In this document: one piece after another, positions 45,851-57,894 of the stretch
How positions within the stretch are numbered: position 1 is the first letter of the stretch
How the letters are laid out: each line of letters opens with the position of its first letter
Assembly (NCBI GenBank): GCA_015956445.1
Contig: WIUZ02000022.1
Coordinates: 248,001-312,000, forward strand
Source of the DNA: Thelephora terrestris
Lineage: Eukaryota > Basidiomycota > Agaricomycetes > Thelephorales > Thelephoraceae
Direction of reading: 5' to 3'
DNA: 64,000 bases
Position numbers and translations under genes: made by a program
Notes under the pieces: model-generated
Told to the model about the DNA's origin: nothing
Databases searched by the model: none
The model's input: the letters and a program-made list of their open reading frames with translations, nothing else

Positions 45851-47359
45851 TACCAGAAGTAATCAGCGACTTTGTCCGGCCATGATGACTGAGTGCAGTA
45901 CTCGTTAAGTTTTTGCTGGAGCCCATCCATCGCTAAAACCACAGTGTCCCCAACCTGGTTGATGTTGTCAGCAAGAACACCACGCACTCGTACTCAGTCC
46001 AGGACCCACATCGTACATCTCGTCGTCAACCTGGCCTTTGCTAAAGAAGTTACCTCCATCGATTCTGTGCAATGCATCCAACCTGACCCGTCGTTTGCCC
46101 AAACAAAACCTCTTGAGAAGCTTATCAACCAGTTCTACTTCCTGGCGGGGTCCACGCTGCAAGTGTCCATACTCGTGGTGCCCAAAGTCGACCTGGTAAG
46201 GGTCTTCTTGAAATAATCCCTGCGATAGGTGATATACAAAAGGGGTCACCACTGTCTGATTTTGATTTTTCACTTGTAGGACGGCTTGCTCGGGATTCAG
46301 CAGGTTCGGTAAATCCACCTTTCTACGCTTTCCCTCTGTTTGATGTAGCAGCCCACCTGATGCTGACCCATTACCCAGCGACTTTAGAAGAGGACACTCT
46401 AGCAGCCTGTTTGAAACGTCGAGGGTCAACCCAGCATAATCTTTGATGACAGATTTGATCATTTCCAACTAGGGACATTCAGTGGCATGTACTGGGATGG
46501 GCAGTGATCGCATACCGTCTCGACGAGGTCCCGGACGTTCGGCGCCCTCCCGAGTATCGTGTAATCCAGATTGGTGGTTCCGGCAAGGAGATCAGTGGCA
46601 GCAGCAGAGATGTCAACCAGCAGGCTTGAAACTGCGATTTGGGCCATCCGGTGACACGTGTAGAACTTGACATAAAGCGGGAAATATTCGACGGAGGGCA
46701 CACCAAGTCTGTACCAGGCATGGCTCGTTTCGATGTAAATGGGACTAACTGTTATGAGAAATCCTATTCGACTACATGGAGAAACGACGCACTCGTTGTG
46801 TTTCTCGTAATCGATTGAGGCGTTTACTATCGGCGTCAGGTGGAGAAGAGTATGTTCGTCGACGTCCTCGTCCTCGTCGGGCATCTCGTCGCCGTGGGAA
46901 GTAAAGACTTCGCCAATTCCTTCGATAGTGAAATTGTAATCATCGTGGGCGAGATCGTCTAGGCCCGTGAACGCGCCCCGTCCCCGCGAGAAAAATGTAA
47001 AGTTATTCAAGATCCGAACCGGTTTTTCCCCACGACTGGAAGGTTCTCCAGGGATGGGGGTGTCCTCACTTTCTCTCGGGATACTCTCCTGGTGTCGGAA
47101 ACCTGAGATGTCTGTGAGTAAGGGGAGGTGCTGTTACATGAAGAACGGACTCGGAGGCAAATCTGATTGAGTTGTGCCTGGCTCTTGCTGATATGACACT
47201 GTTTAGTTTATCCCCCCCTCGAGAGAAATAACTCACCGAATCGACACCCCTTTTGTTCGGGTTATACTCTACTTCCTCCGTATCTGATATCGCAGGAGGG
47301 CTGTCACCAAAACTTACATCGAGAGCCGAAGGGTGATTTTTGCGATAGTTGACAGACAT
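42871..47359 (-). CDS. DNMT1-type DNA (cytosine-5) methyltransferase with RFTS and BAH domains
   Basis: Maintenance-type CpG methyltransferase. The ATG at 47359 opens MSVNYRKNHPSALDVSFGDS. The RFTS region reads PVRILNNFTFFSRGRGAF, then IYIETSHAWYRLGVPSVEYF and VKFYTCHRMAQIAVSSLLVD. A BAH domain follows (GELYGALYHQHDFLHF-like, HIKIRLLGRLSDVTGKP). Catalytic motifs are ALDIFAGTGAFSLGM (I), VAGFPC joined across intron 44441-44492 to QPHSTLNMFQKADD (IV, active Cys), FCFFENVRGFL (VI), VRIVTVRELARLQGFPD-like (IX) and MHRQIGNAVAWPVSL (X). Stop at 42871. The reading frame looks intact. The catalytic half is strikingly poor in CpG. Exon joins in the 43000-44200 part are only partly resolved. Confidence 0.9.
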
Positions 47360-47590
47360 TGAGAGCAACAGCTATCAGACGGCTCAGAGGCGCTGTGAGC
47401 ACGGTGAACAGATTTGAACTTCCGAGTGATCGACGTAATATCATGCGCAAGCCACCGCGCTTGTACTTGAGTATGATACATATCATCCAAGAGATATTAT
47501 AGCAGGACTTGAGACAAATATTTGCGCTACTATCCAAAAACACCCTGCCATCCACAGATCGAATATATGCCACAAACTCTGGTGTTCTGC

Positions 47591-49076
47591 CTAAGTGGGT
47601 TTCGGCCCATTCTCCTGCTTCCACCACTGGGGATGTCCGTAAGTTGTCGTAACCTTTGAAAACGTAAATCGTAGCGTACCGTGATCATTCGTTTGATTCC
47701 CTCTTCGACTCCAACCTGAGGCTCATAACCAAGGACCCTCCGAGCCTTTTCAATGTTATGCCACCTCACACCACAACTGTATGCAACCCTAAAGCGTGTA
47801 AACATGTGGGGTTTCCCCCGTAGCCACCCCCAAAACTCTGCAAGTGAGGCGAAAACGTAACCGAGAGATTGCGGGAACACGATCCTTCGTTTTTCCAATC
47901 TTTTTTCTTTGCCCTCGGGATCGACAATCTTGTCAAGTTCGTTCCACACATATCTCGTAAAGTCCCAGAAGTAAACGGGTTCCCCGTTTGTGATGAAGAA
48001 GACTTGTCCAGCGACTTGCAACGGGGAAGTTTCCGCTCGGGAGAGCGCTGTCTCGGAGAGGGCGTCGAACTTGGTACGAACTATGGGACGAGGCTGATGC
48101 TGGAACGAAGGGTCGTAGAAGTTTTGGGTGACGCGACTGCTTTCCGGGGACTGTTGAAGCGTGGGGCCTGGAGGCCGTGCCTCCGATGTGGGGATGCGAT
48201 GGTCCCCCGTCGAGAGTCGAATGGGAGGAAGATATCTGTCAAGCATCTCTGTTTCTTCAGCAGAAAGTGACAATGGTTCAAGGGGATCTCGTTCTGGACC
48301 AGGATCGACGAGTTTGTCCGCCGCGAGAAGGTGGGCGTAGGCGACATTCTCGACATAAGACCAATCGAAAAGGTTGGTGTTGTCTCCGATCTGGAAATGC
48401 GTTTGCCCCCGGTTGTAGACTTCGTATAAGCCTTGCATGACCTGCCTGTCCCCAGGCCTGGAAATTATAATGAGCATAGTCATGTACGTTGAAGAAACGG
48501 GACACACCCGTAGATTCCTGCTGGCCTAAGAGCAACAGTGAGAAGACCACCGTTTCCATTAGCGGCTAATACTATCTCTTCTGCCTTGGCTTTAGACTCA
48601 TTGTACGCATCCATCGCTCTCTCTGGGGCAGGCAGACGCTCGTCGGCGCCGATGATGTTGGAGCCATCGAAAACAATACCGGCAGAACTTGTGAAGACAA
48701 GCTTTTGGACTTTGTTGGCAATGGCTGCGGCTATGACGGCCGATGTACCTTCCACATTGACCTTCCAGTATAACGCGTCATCGTCCAGTCCGTGAGGTGG
48801 AGAAGCCGTGTGGATGATGCACGTTGCGCCGCTCTAAGAGACATTTTGAGCAACCTGAATCAATAAAAAGCTCATTGAACAGACCTTTGTGAGAGCTTCA
48901 GAGATAGAGCTTTGTTCAGTAATGTCCCCAGAGTAGAAAGGAACGTCGTGGTAGCGTTGCACGATGTCGAAAACCGAGGCAGTATCTCCTCTCGCCAATA
49001 ATGCATTGACGATGTGGCGGCCTAGAAACCCACTACCACCAATTACAAGGTAGACGTCTTTTGAAGTTGAGGTCAT
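47591..49076 (-). CDS. ERG26: Sterol-4-alpha-carboxylate 3-dehydrogenase (Erg26 / 3-beta-HSD family)
   Basis: NAD(P)-dependent dehydrogenase-decarboxylase in C4 demethylation of ergosterol precursors, at the ER. The ATG at 49076 opens MTSTSKDVYLVIGGSGFLGR with the Rossmann GGxGFLG. VFTSSAGIVFDGSNI and YNESKAKAE (catalytic Tyr-x3-Lys) follow, then LRPAGIYGPGDRQ across an intron. VENVAYAHLLAADKL, FFITNGEPVYFWDFTRYVW and FGVRWHN-like CGVRWHNIEKARRVLGYEPQ complete the fold. The last intron (gtacgc..cccag) joins GIKRMIT to WWKQENGPKPT and a stop at 47591. A roughly 70-residue insertion rich in Pro/Ser sits between the two halves (about 48080-48230). MAPR, which supports sterol P450s, lies 8 kb away; I see no regulatory link. 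Confidence 0.88.
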
Positions 49077-49404
49077 TGCGTGGCAGGTATTTAAGAAAGA
49101 AGTGGTGTGATCTGAAGTGATCGAAGTTTACGGGCCCGGCGCCTCTGATTTCGCAGGGATCGAATCCATTCAGTTCGGCGATGAGCATTCGTTTCGCCTC
49201 CCCCAGCTTCACTTCCCTCTCAATATTCCGCAATCCTTTGCTACTTCAAATAGACGACGTCTCAGTTAAACCTCGTTCGGCCTTCAAAGCACTAGACTCC
49301 CCCCTTGCAGTCGTGGGGGCAATCGAGAGAGTACCGTCAGGGTCCAGTAACATCGCTTTTGCAATTGAATCTCGAGACATCCAAAGGTACAGTGAATGCA
49401 TGTA

Positions 49405-51712
49405 TCACGGGCAAAGTTTTGTGCCAACCTCAGAGGTCAACTCGACGATGTCAGCCTTCTTCGCCACCGAGGATGCTTTCTCCTCCAGCAACTTCCGGAC
49501 CTGAAAGACTTCCAACAATTGCGATAACTGACTCTCATATGCTGGAGATAGCCGAAGGAGGAGTCCGAGACCGGCAACCAACCTATGAACTATGCGGTTT
49601 TAACGGCATGTCTCTTCAAACCAGCAGAAGACTTACGAATTTCCTCGTTTTCCTCACGTCTAATCCCCTCAATAATCGCACTCAAAACTTCAATCTCCCA
49701 GTCGGTATCCGATCCCGCATGGATTGGTGGAAGGGAGTTGTTCCCCCCCGTCTCTGCCCGTTGTGCTTGAGTACAGGAGGCGATATTGAAAACCAGACTC
49801 GCGGCAGTGGCCCTGACCTGGTTGTCTTCCTCAAGTAATTGCGAGATTGCGAGGCTGGTGAGCCTCTCGCGGAGTGGACCGGGTGCCAGTAGTTGCCGCG
49901 ACAGTGGAAGCGCACCAAGTGCATTGGAGAAAAATTTCAGGAGAGTGAGGACGAATGACCGTGGGAGAGGTTTGAGTTCTGCCTTCTTCAAAAACTCGAA
50001 AATGATGTTAGGGGAGACGCCAGAAGAGTTGGCATTTTCTCCCGCGACCCACGTCCCCACCGTTGCGCTAAGGAAACCGATGCGCCATAGATCGATTACT
50101 GGGAAGAGTTGTTCGGTCGATAGTGCGGAGGTGAGTGACTTTGAGGCGTGCGCCCACTTAGTCAGCATCGGAGACAAGGAAGAAAGCGGCTTCACTGTTG
50201 ATTTTCCAGGGGGCGAGATCTGGAGTTTCAGAAACGGTAAAATCCCAGACTCGATTGTGTCCTTTATGCTGGCTTTTTCCTCCTCCGGGAGTGCCGAGGA
50301 ATCGATGAAATGGCAGAGTTTAGCGACCACGGCATCGAGAGAACCAATCGTCCTGAACATTATTGGCGTTGTTGACACTGCTTCCAGATGGGGCAGAGAA
50401 AGTGATAGATGGGCATGAGCTGAGTTGAGTAATCAAGTCAGATGATGGACTGAGGAAAGCAGACATAGCTCACGAGGAAAGGATTCAAATAGGAGCATAT
50501 CGACCTGTGTCCTCAACTCGGGGGCATTAACGCCCCGTATTTCACGTTTCTGAGCATATTTTCAGCCGATGTGCTGTGAAGATAGTTCAGGTCGTACCTT
50601 TTGTTGGTTTATGAACATTATAAAGGTGGGTGTGGCTCTCACAGAATACCGAGAAGCCAATTGGTGTCCGGCACCTACTTGTATGTCGACTTTGACAAAA
50701 GCGATAAGACCAGACCCCACTCCTCTGGTTTTCTGCTCGGCAATCTCTTCGAAAGTCGGTTCGATGAAGCGACAAGGCCCGCAGGTGGCAGAGGTAAAAA
50801 ACGCGACAACGGCACGATGTGAGGTCAATATAGACTGGAATGATGCCAAATTTGTCGAGACGTGTATCGGGGAGGCGATGGAAGTCAGCCCAGAAGTGGG
50901 GGGACCGGGGTTCAGGACGGGAGATGCTGTAGTTGTGGATCGCGATAATGATGTGGACACCCCAGAAGTACTGTGGCTTGTGGATGGGAATGATTCCGCG
51001 GTTGGTCCAGAATACATACGATCGATCGTGGGTCGTAACGCCCGACCGAAATCGGTGGAGAGGAAGTCCGACGGGAGGTCTGCAATAAATGCCACAAAAT
51101 GGGTGCGATGAACGTAAAACAATGGATAACCAGACCTTTGATCCAAGAGGGTACCGTCCCTCCTGTGAGGAAACCGACGCAATCGCTTGTGAAAGAATTA
51201 CAGTTGAAGTCTAGCCTGGAATTTCAGCGGGATGGAACGATGAACTGCCTGGGTTTCTCGTGTACCAAGGAGGTGATACTAAAGCCATCGTCAAGTTCCA
51301 CGTCTATCCGTGGCAGTGGGTGAGATCAGACCTTCTCTGCAGTGTAATGGTTCATCATCTCCACCAAGTATTCATCAAAGGTATCTTCGTCAAGAGCGGT
51401 TTCACCCATGTCAAGTACTTGCAGTGGCTGGCCATGCTTGGGAAAGATCGCTTAGACATAACGATTCAGTGGTGCTGAGGTGAGCTTACGTGTGAAGCCC
51501 CCGGACTGGCGGTTTGTATCCCTCTGCCGTAGAAAATCTCTCTATCGAAGACCACAACTGAAGTATGCCTTGATGGGGCGGTAAGCAAGTGGCTGCCACT
51601 GCGCCAAAGATACGCACCATATCCCATCAATTTGCTTCCCCATGATGGAGGGGGACAGCTGACGGGCAAGACCGTTGCTGAGGTCATAGACATACAGCCG
51701 CACTCTGGTCAT
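49405..51712 (-). CDS. PPPDE (DESI-type) peptidase - thioredoxin - PUL domain protein
   Basis: Three-domain protein. The ATG at 51712 opens [20 protein letters not shown], the PPPDE/DESI fold; the catalytic His is in [18 protein letters not shown] and the Cys in [17 protein letters not shown]. Introns join SPGASH to [21 protein letters not shown] Ser/Thr-rich linker leads to a thioredoxin domain with [15 protein letters not shown] (CGPC) and a cis-Pro ([10 protein letters not shown]). The C-terminal PUL domain, which in Doa1/PLAA binds Cdc48/p97, spans [18 protein letters not shown] to [14 protein letters not shown]-like and ends EVGTKLCP with a stop at 49405. A deSUMOylating or deubiquitinating enzyme acting with Cdc48 is the natural inference. 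All three active-site motifs are intact. Confidence 0.85.
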
Positions 51713-51769
51713 GGGAGATCGAGAGAAAGATCGGACGGGTTGGCGCTCCGCACTCGCCTCCATCTAAGC
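51713..51769. promoter_or_regulatory. Divergent promoter, DESI-Trx-PUL / capping protein alpha
   Basis: 57 bp between opposed start codons. Confidence 0.6.
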
Positions 51770-53014
51770 ATGGACTCCTCAGGTCGCATTCAAGCTGTCT
51801 CCAAATTTCTGCTCGAATCACCTCCGGGTGAGATCAACGACGTCTTGAACGGTATGCTTTTGTCCACTGTTCACTCCACGCAGAAGTCTTGATCTTATCC
51901 TGCAGATGTTCGAAACATAATCGCCGATGACGACTCCTTGCAGCAGGGCATCGCCCCAGCTCTCCGAGAATATAATCTTGCACAATTCATCACCGTAGAC
52001 GTCCCAGGAACCGATCATCAAGTGCGTCCCAGGAGTTTCTACTCGGTAGCGAGGACTCAGCGACTCCAGTCAATTATCAGTAAAATCGCGCTCGTAGGCA
52101 ATCCCTCTGACGATGAGAACACCAGCGAACGTTTCCTCGACCCACGGTCCAACACAACGTTCAAATTCGACCATTTGACTCTTGTATGAGACTTCTACCG
52201 CTTCGGGCCTTCCTCTGACCAATTTGCCTACAGGAAGCTTCCGATCCACAACCTCACGAGCCTGACGATGCCTCTGAGCCCTTCCGGTAAGTTTCACTTC
52301 AAATCCAGTATTGACCCTCACAAAACAATTCCGCAGGGCCGCACTGGAGGCTTCAGTCCACGCATATCTGTCCTCTCACTTCTCGGATGGAACAGCAGCA
52401 GTGTTTTCTTACCAAGGTAGTCCGACAGTGTTCATCATCCAGATTATAGCCAATAAATACAACCCTTCTAATTTCTGGTATGCACTTTGGACGCTTCACG
52501 CGTGTGGAATCACGCTCACCATGGGACCCTAGGTCGGGAAGGTGGAGGTCGGAATACGAGGTGAACCTTGAGTCAAGGCTGATGCAAGGAAGTATCGCGG
52601 TTAACGTGCATTATTACGAACAAGGAAACGTGAGTCCGATTATCATATCCGATGCATCCTTGCCCCTCACGAAATAAATGCACAATAGGTTCAGCTATCA
52701 GCTAATCACGAGGTGTCATTGCCGTTGCCTCCCACCATCCTACAGTCATCACCCACACCATCTGCTGCAAAAGTGCTCGCACTCGTCGAATCTGAAGAGG
52801 GGGAGTATCAAATCTCTCTCACAGAAACATATCAAGGCATGAGTGAAAAAACCTACAAGTCCCTTCGTCGTGCATTACCAATGACGCGATCGAAGATGGA
52901 CTGGGACAAGGTAATTAAGGGGTTCCATTCGATATCACTCGAGCTGACGACAGTCAGGTACTGGGTTATAAACTTGGGGCAGAACTTTCTGCTGGAAAAG
53001 GAGGTTTTTCATGA
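51770..53014 (+). CDS. F-actin-capping protein subunit alpha
   Basis: With the beta subunit caps the barbed ends of actin filaments. The ATG at 51770 opens MDSSGRIQAVSKFLLESPPG, then EINDVLNG joined to DVRNIIADDDSLQQGIAPAL and REYNLAQFITVDVPG. FLDPRSNTTFKFDHLTL follows, and later SYQGSPTVFIIQIIANKYNP, SGRWRSEYEVNLES and VNVHYYEQGNVQL. The C-terminal tentacle comes from the last exon: intron gtaatt..gtcag joins SKMDWDK to [18 protein letters not shown], stop at 53012-53014. Without that splice a longer, unlike tail would result. Complete for the family, about seven introns. Confidence 0.93.
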
Positions 53015-53524
53015 AACTGTGGACGTGTACTCTCCAAAGAATATAATATCCAGAACATCCCAGCTATTCTTTGAGCCTGGGCATCGGAAGTAAATGCTAA
53101 CAATATTGCAAATGGCGGGGGGGACTTCGCTGCGCCACCTGATCGTCAGGTGCCTAGTATACTAGTCCCAAAGATCGCAAGCGAGCTGCGAGCCTTTACT
53201 TGGTGAAACTTCGACCAGGGATGGTGATAGGGTCCGATAAAGAATCAGGCTGATTTTATTAATTATGATGCCGACCCCGTCTATCATGCTACATCCATTT
53301 ATCTTAATATACAAACCCACCGGCCATATGTTTAATATCCTGTGTGTGTTCTGCGTGCTACGTGAAGATTTGAATCAGCATGTAGAATCATCGTGGCCGA
53401 CTTTTGACTCGGCACCAGCTGACGTAATATGTTATGATGGAGGCGTTCTGCACTGTCGCGTCACGTGCCTCGTCCACCTTGCCTCATCTTCAAATCCGCT
53501 CTAGAGTCCCTGAGGTCGAACATC
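53015..53524. other. 510-bp intergenic stretch
   Basis: Between capping protein alpha and the borealin gene, both forward. AT-rich tract at 53245-53350. A 79-codon forward frame (53265-53504) shows no recognisable feature. Probably a 3' UTR plus the borealin promoter. Confidence 0.4.
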
Positions 53525-54851
53525 ATGCAATCCTCGTCTTCTGCAGGAAAGCGAAGCTTCACTCTCAAAGACAAGCAAAAACTGCTAGCAAACTTGGACA
53601 TTGAAGGTACAGTCAATACTCTTCAAGACGTTTTCGTCGATGTGCAACCTTCTTCCCAACAGTCGAACACCGGACGAAACAGTTGGAAGCATGGTTGTCG
53701 GACGCGATTGAAAGCTTTCGAAGCCGCAACGAGGGCTACCTGTCCAGGATCCCTCGCATCGTTCTTGGTGTAAAGATGCGAGATCTGGAGGCGAAGTATA
53801 ATGGCGATGTTTTGACGTGCATGAAGATATTGCAAATGGATAGGCTCGCTGAAGGTGCTGCAGGTGTAGAGCGCAGCACAAAAAAGCGAAAGTGGCTTGC
53901 TGCACAAGATGCCGACCCGGAGAGGAGTGACGAATCATCTCGAGCTGTTAAAAATCGTGAGTGTAAATGTGCTCCGCTCCGCCCCCCTCGTCTTCTCAAC
54001 GACTGTTTCAGCTCGAATTTCTGCCGCAACCCCCCGCAAGATGATCCCCGTAGCTGGGTACCTCTCTCCCACGAAATCCCACCTATTGAGGACTCCGGGA
54101 ACTGTAAGTCAACTGTTCAATACCGCTTTAAGTTCTAACACACCGTCAACAGCAAAGAAAGGTTCCCCCCCGACCGCCGCTTAGAGGACCCTCACCCAAT
54201 GTACGAAATGGCCGCATTGCTACTGCCAAGGCTCGGTCCTCTCCCCCTTCGAAAACGTCCGCTACTCCACAGAGTTCACGTCGCCCCCCATCATCAGCAA
54301 CGTTCAACCCAGCGATCTCAAACGGTGCCCCTTTATACCCCAAACACCACCTCGACTCTCTTCAACAAAGGGGGGAATTGGCAGGGCAAACCCGCTACTT
54401 TGTAAACGGTGGTGAACTGCCAGGCGTGCGAGAAGAGACAGAATACGAAAGCAACAAAAACGGTGGCGTAGGTTCAACATTGAGAAGAGTCAACAGTATA
54501 ACTATCAGAAGACAACCTTCTTCGCTCGACTTCCACTCCAACTTCCACCCCAGGCCCAACCAACAAGCCACCCGTACTCCCCCATCCCGACAACCCTCCC
54601 ACCTGAAGGATACACGCTCCACTCATCCTGTCGATCCAACCGCAGCAGGTCCACCACAACAACAACCCCTTCCTGCACAAGTTCATGTTACAGTCCCAAC
54701 TGTTGACGGTTTCTTTCTCGAGTTCAACCCATTATTGGTTTCTCCTGGTGCTTTAAATGAGCTCGAGGGTATTACAGACGACGCTAAAAAGCATGCGAGG
54801 GAGGAAATGGTTCGGCTGGTGAAGGAAGCCGTGAGCAAATGGACGATTTAA
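53525..54851 (+). CDS. Borealin/Nbl1-like chromosomal passenger complex subunit
   Basis: Scaffold subunit that binds Survivin and INCENP in the Aurora B complex. The ATG at 53525 opens MQSSSSAGKRSFTLKDKQKL; the first intron joins LANLDIE to VEHRTKQLEAWLSDAIESF, then RIPRIVLGVKMRDLEAKYNG, the three-helix-bundle helix. After a basic, Ser/Thr/Pro-rich middle (ARISAATPRKMIPVAG), the C-terminal dimer domain reads VTVPTVDGFFLEFNPLLVSP and LNELEGITDDAKKHAREEM. Stop at 54851. The C-terminal PT-DG-hLEFxP block is characteristic. Several small exons between 53960 and 54400 are uncertain. Confidence 0.85.
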
Positions 54852-55235
54852 GCCCTTGACTTTTCTTGGTTTCCATCTACAACATTGTAACTTTCTGGTA
54901 TTAGCCATATAGGTAGTTTTTCCGCGTCTCCGTCGAGAACCGTTCCATGGTATTCCATGACCGTTCAGTTCAAGTGATGAACAAGCTGGATTCTGGCCAA
55001 GTAGCACGAGTTTGAGTTTCTGTTTCGAACTTTGACCATATATCCTGGGTTGGATATCCTGCGGGAGACGTCAGCGTATGAGCGAGTGCAATATAAGAGA
55101 ACCTACGCCAGCATTTGCTTCTTCACTCCAACCATCTGAGACAAGGCGACCGTGCCTATACCAGAGGGCCGCCCTCTCGAAAGGGAGTAGGCTCCTGACG
55201 TGATGTAGCCGATCATCACATCTTGAAGAGAATGT
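54852..55235. other. Convergent intergenic region borealin / POP1
   Basis: 384 bp between the stop codons of convergent genes. Expected to hold both 3' UTRs. Nothing else seen. Confidence 0.4.
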
Positions 55236-57815
55236 TCAAGCTCGACGGACTGTGATCGTTTTCAGGACTGCCTCAGCGAGCCGGCGGGAAAATCTCACCT
55301 CTCGAATGCGCTCCAAGGAAGACCCACAGGTCCGCAGTTCATCGGATCGGAGAAGGTAAATAGCAGCGAGATCGCCAAGTGTTCCCCTCCCATGCAGTTC
55401 CACCTGTACCTGGACCAATGCGTCGCGCCAAAGATCATTGGCACTTGTCTCCAAACTCAGCCCAGTGTCCCCGTGAGCAAGTCGGATTCCGGCTAGCTTC
55501 GCATAAAGCCATGCCGCAGGGTCTGATGCACCAGCGGTCCCATCGAGCACAGCTGATGCCAGATATTTGTTCAACAACCACGGATGGGTCACATCCCGTT
55601 GGGTCGGGGCATATCCTGCAACCGTCGTGGTGCATCGGCTGAGCACTTTCCCCCAGTCTGCCTTCCAAGGGTTGTCAATCCCCAACCGTTCATAGTTCAC
55701 GCGTTTGGCGGGTGGAGTCCTTTCCCACAAGCACCTTTCCGATGCTTCCCACGCTTCTGTATGTTCCCGGTAGGGTTCAGTGGTGGGAAAGTCATGCGGG
55801 AATCGTGGAACCCCGGCTTCAAGCATCTGGGTGTCCCTTTGTTGCTGGCCACCAACTAGTGTTCCCGTGTAGGTCAGGGAGGTGAGGAATGGCATTGCCC
55901 AACCAGAGGGGATGACCATCTTCCACCCATGCATCGGCTGCAGACCAGATTGGCTGGACATCGAATATCGGATCAATAGCAAGGGAACTTGGTCGTCCTC
56001 GTGGAGCGGGTTAAGCTTGCCTCCGGGAATCAGATTCTACGGCGGGTAAATATGGCGTGCGGTCAAGGATTTGGCCGGTGGTCTAACCTTTGCGCGCCGT
56101 TCGTCGAGGTCTTTTTTGCAAAAGCGAGGTTTGGCCTGCGGAGCACAACTCGTCTCCCATAATTCGGAACAGGCCAGACGGGGCGAGGGGTCGACGGATT
56201 GCTGCGGCGGTAATACTTTCGGGACCTTGACGGAAGTATTGGCCGGCGGAAAGCTGACGCAAGTTAGAGGAACTTCTCTGGGCTTGGATGTGGCGCATAC
56301 CTGAGTCTCGGGTCATGGACTTTCAGACCGATGATCATACCAGATGGCAGCCCACCGGGGCATTGCAAATGCTGTAGTCGATCCCAAAACTAGTGGGCAC
56401 AGTCCAACACATTGGAATTTTGGGAGAAAAAGAGGGAGTAAAGCTCACTCGGTCGAATTCCTTGCGTTCATCGTCAAATATTGGAGCCAATGCTCCTCTG
56501 ATGACCTGACTGGACTTTGGTCCCATAAGTTCGAAGAAATTGTATTTTCCCCGAAGGTCGACCACCTCGACTTTGTGTTTTCTTTTATTGTCAGATTTTG
56601 ATGCCTCTACCACAAAGGAGGATGAAATAATGAGACCTCGGAAGGCGCTCTCAGATATAGAGGGGTGACAGATGAACCAGACAGTTCTTTGGGAGTGACC
56701 CAGGTCGATGGGTTCCAGTGGCGTTGTAGGGCGCCATAGAATGGTAACGGGCCCGACGAGGTCGTGGGGATAAGAATTAGGGGTGTATAATAACGCCTCG
56801 CAAGCGCGTGCACCAGTCAAATAACGTATTGACCCGGGACTCGTTGATGATTCACAGCAGAGGTCTACCAGGGACACAAGGAGCGCTTGGGGTCCACGCA
56901 CTTCGATTATTTCGTGGTAGGAGGCATCATGCAAGATACAGCCATGCTTGGAAGCCCTGTGAGACGAGCGAAAGGCCTTCTCAGTAGGATGCAGTGCCTA
57001 GCAGGAGTTGTGAGCTTTCGAGAAGCCTGGCTTGGGGTGAGACCGACCAATCTGTATCCCCATAGAGTTTGCATCTTCATACGCTTGGCGTGCCAGATGT
57101 GAGTTTCCAGCCAAAGTTTGTCCCCTAGTTTCAAAACCGTATGTATCAGCCACACGAGCGCACTTGTCTGGTGGGGAGGCCTACGTTGACGCTTTGATAA
57201 CTTTTCCGTACGAGGAACGGTTTTCTTTTTTCCGAGTGTCTTCGATTTGGACTTGGGAGGAGCGTTCTTGTGGAGCGGATCCATCTGGGGAAGTTGGTCA
57301 CCATCTTACATGGTGAATAGGGGCCTTACCTCCGTCTTTGCCTTGTCCCGGAGATATACAGGAACTCGCCGTACATCATGACTTGCCGCCCTCCGGCGGA
57401 GGCGACGCGGAAGCTTCTGCCATGACCTCTTGGATGACCCAGCTCTGAAAAGTGTCAAAAACGCATATGCTGGTTCTGCAGGCGGCGTCACCTGGCGTTC
57501 CCTATTGCATCCTGCATAGCCGTGATTTCGAAAGTTCGTGCCTAACCAACATCAGGGGGGTGCATATTGTAAAAAAACAATAAAGACACACATCTGTGAA
57601 CCTCTCTACGTCCAGGGATACGGGAAGTTTGCTGCTGCTCCCTTTCGGGTTGTAAGTATAATCGTGGTCCAGACTATAAAACGCGTACCGTCGGCGGCAT
57701 GGGTGTGTACTTGTGTTACAATCTGCCGAGCTTCCTGAATCCTTCCCTTCTTTCTACCGTTGGGCTCAGAACCCCCTGTTCCTTCACTGTCCTGAATTTT
57801 GCGCTTCGCAGGCAT
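55236..57815 (-). CDS. POP1: Ribonuclease P/MRP protein subunit POP1
   Basis: Largest protein of RNase P (tRNA 5' processing) and RNase MRP (rRNA). The ATG at 57815 opens MPAKRKIQDSEGTGGSEPNG, a basic N-terminus; NFEITAMQDAIGNA and LPRRLRRRAASHDVRRVP form the family's first conserved block, LETHIWHAKRMKMQTLWGYR the second. YHEIIEVRGPQALLVSLVDL continues. The POPLD domain reads LLIRYSMSSQSGLQPMHGWK, MVIPSGWAMPFLTSLTYTGT and VGGQQQRDTQMLEAGVPRFP. The C-terminus includes REVRFSRRLAEAVLKTITV; stop at 55236. All three characteristic POP1 blocks are present. Six or more introns. Confidence 0.92.
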
Positions 57816-57894
57816 TGAGCTCAGTATTGGATATCGACCTTGAAGCTTGAAGCACCAATGGGGGTGAAGTTAAATGTGGCTGAATCAAACAACG
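57816..57894. promoter_or_regulatory. Divergent promoter, POP1 / small mitochondrial protein
   Basis: 79 bp between opposed start codons. Confidence 0.5.
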
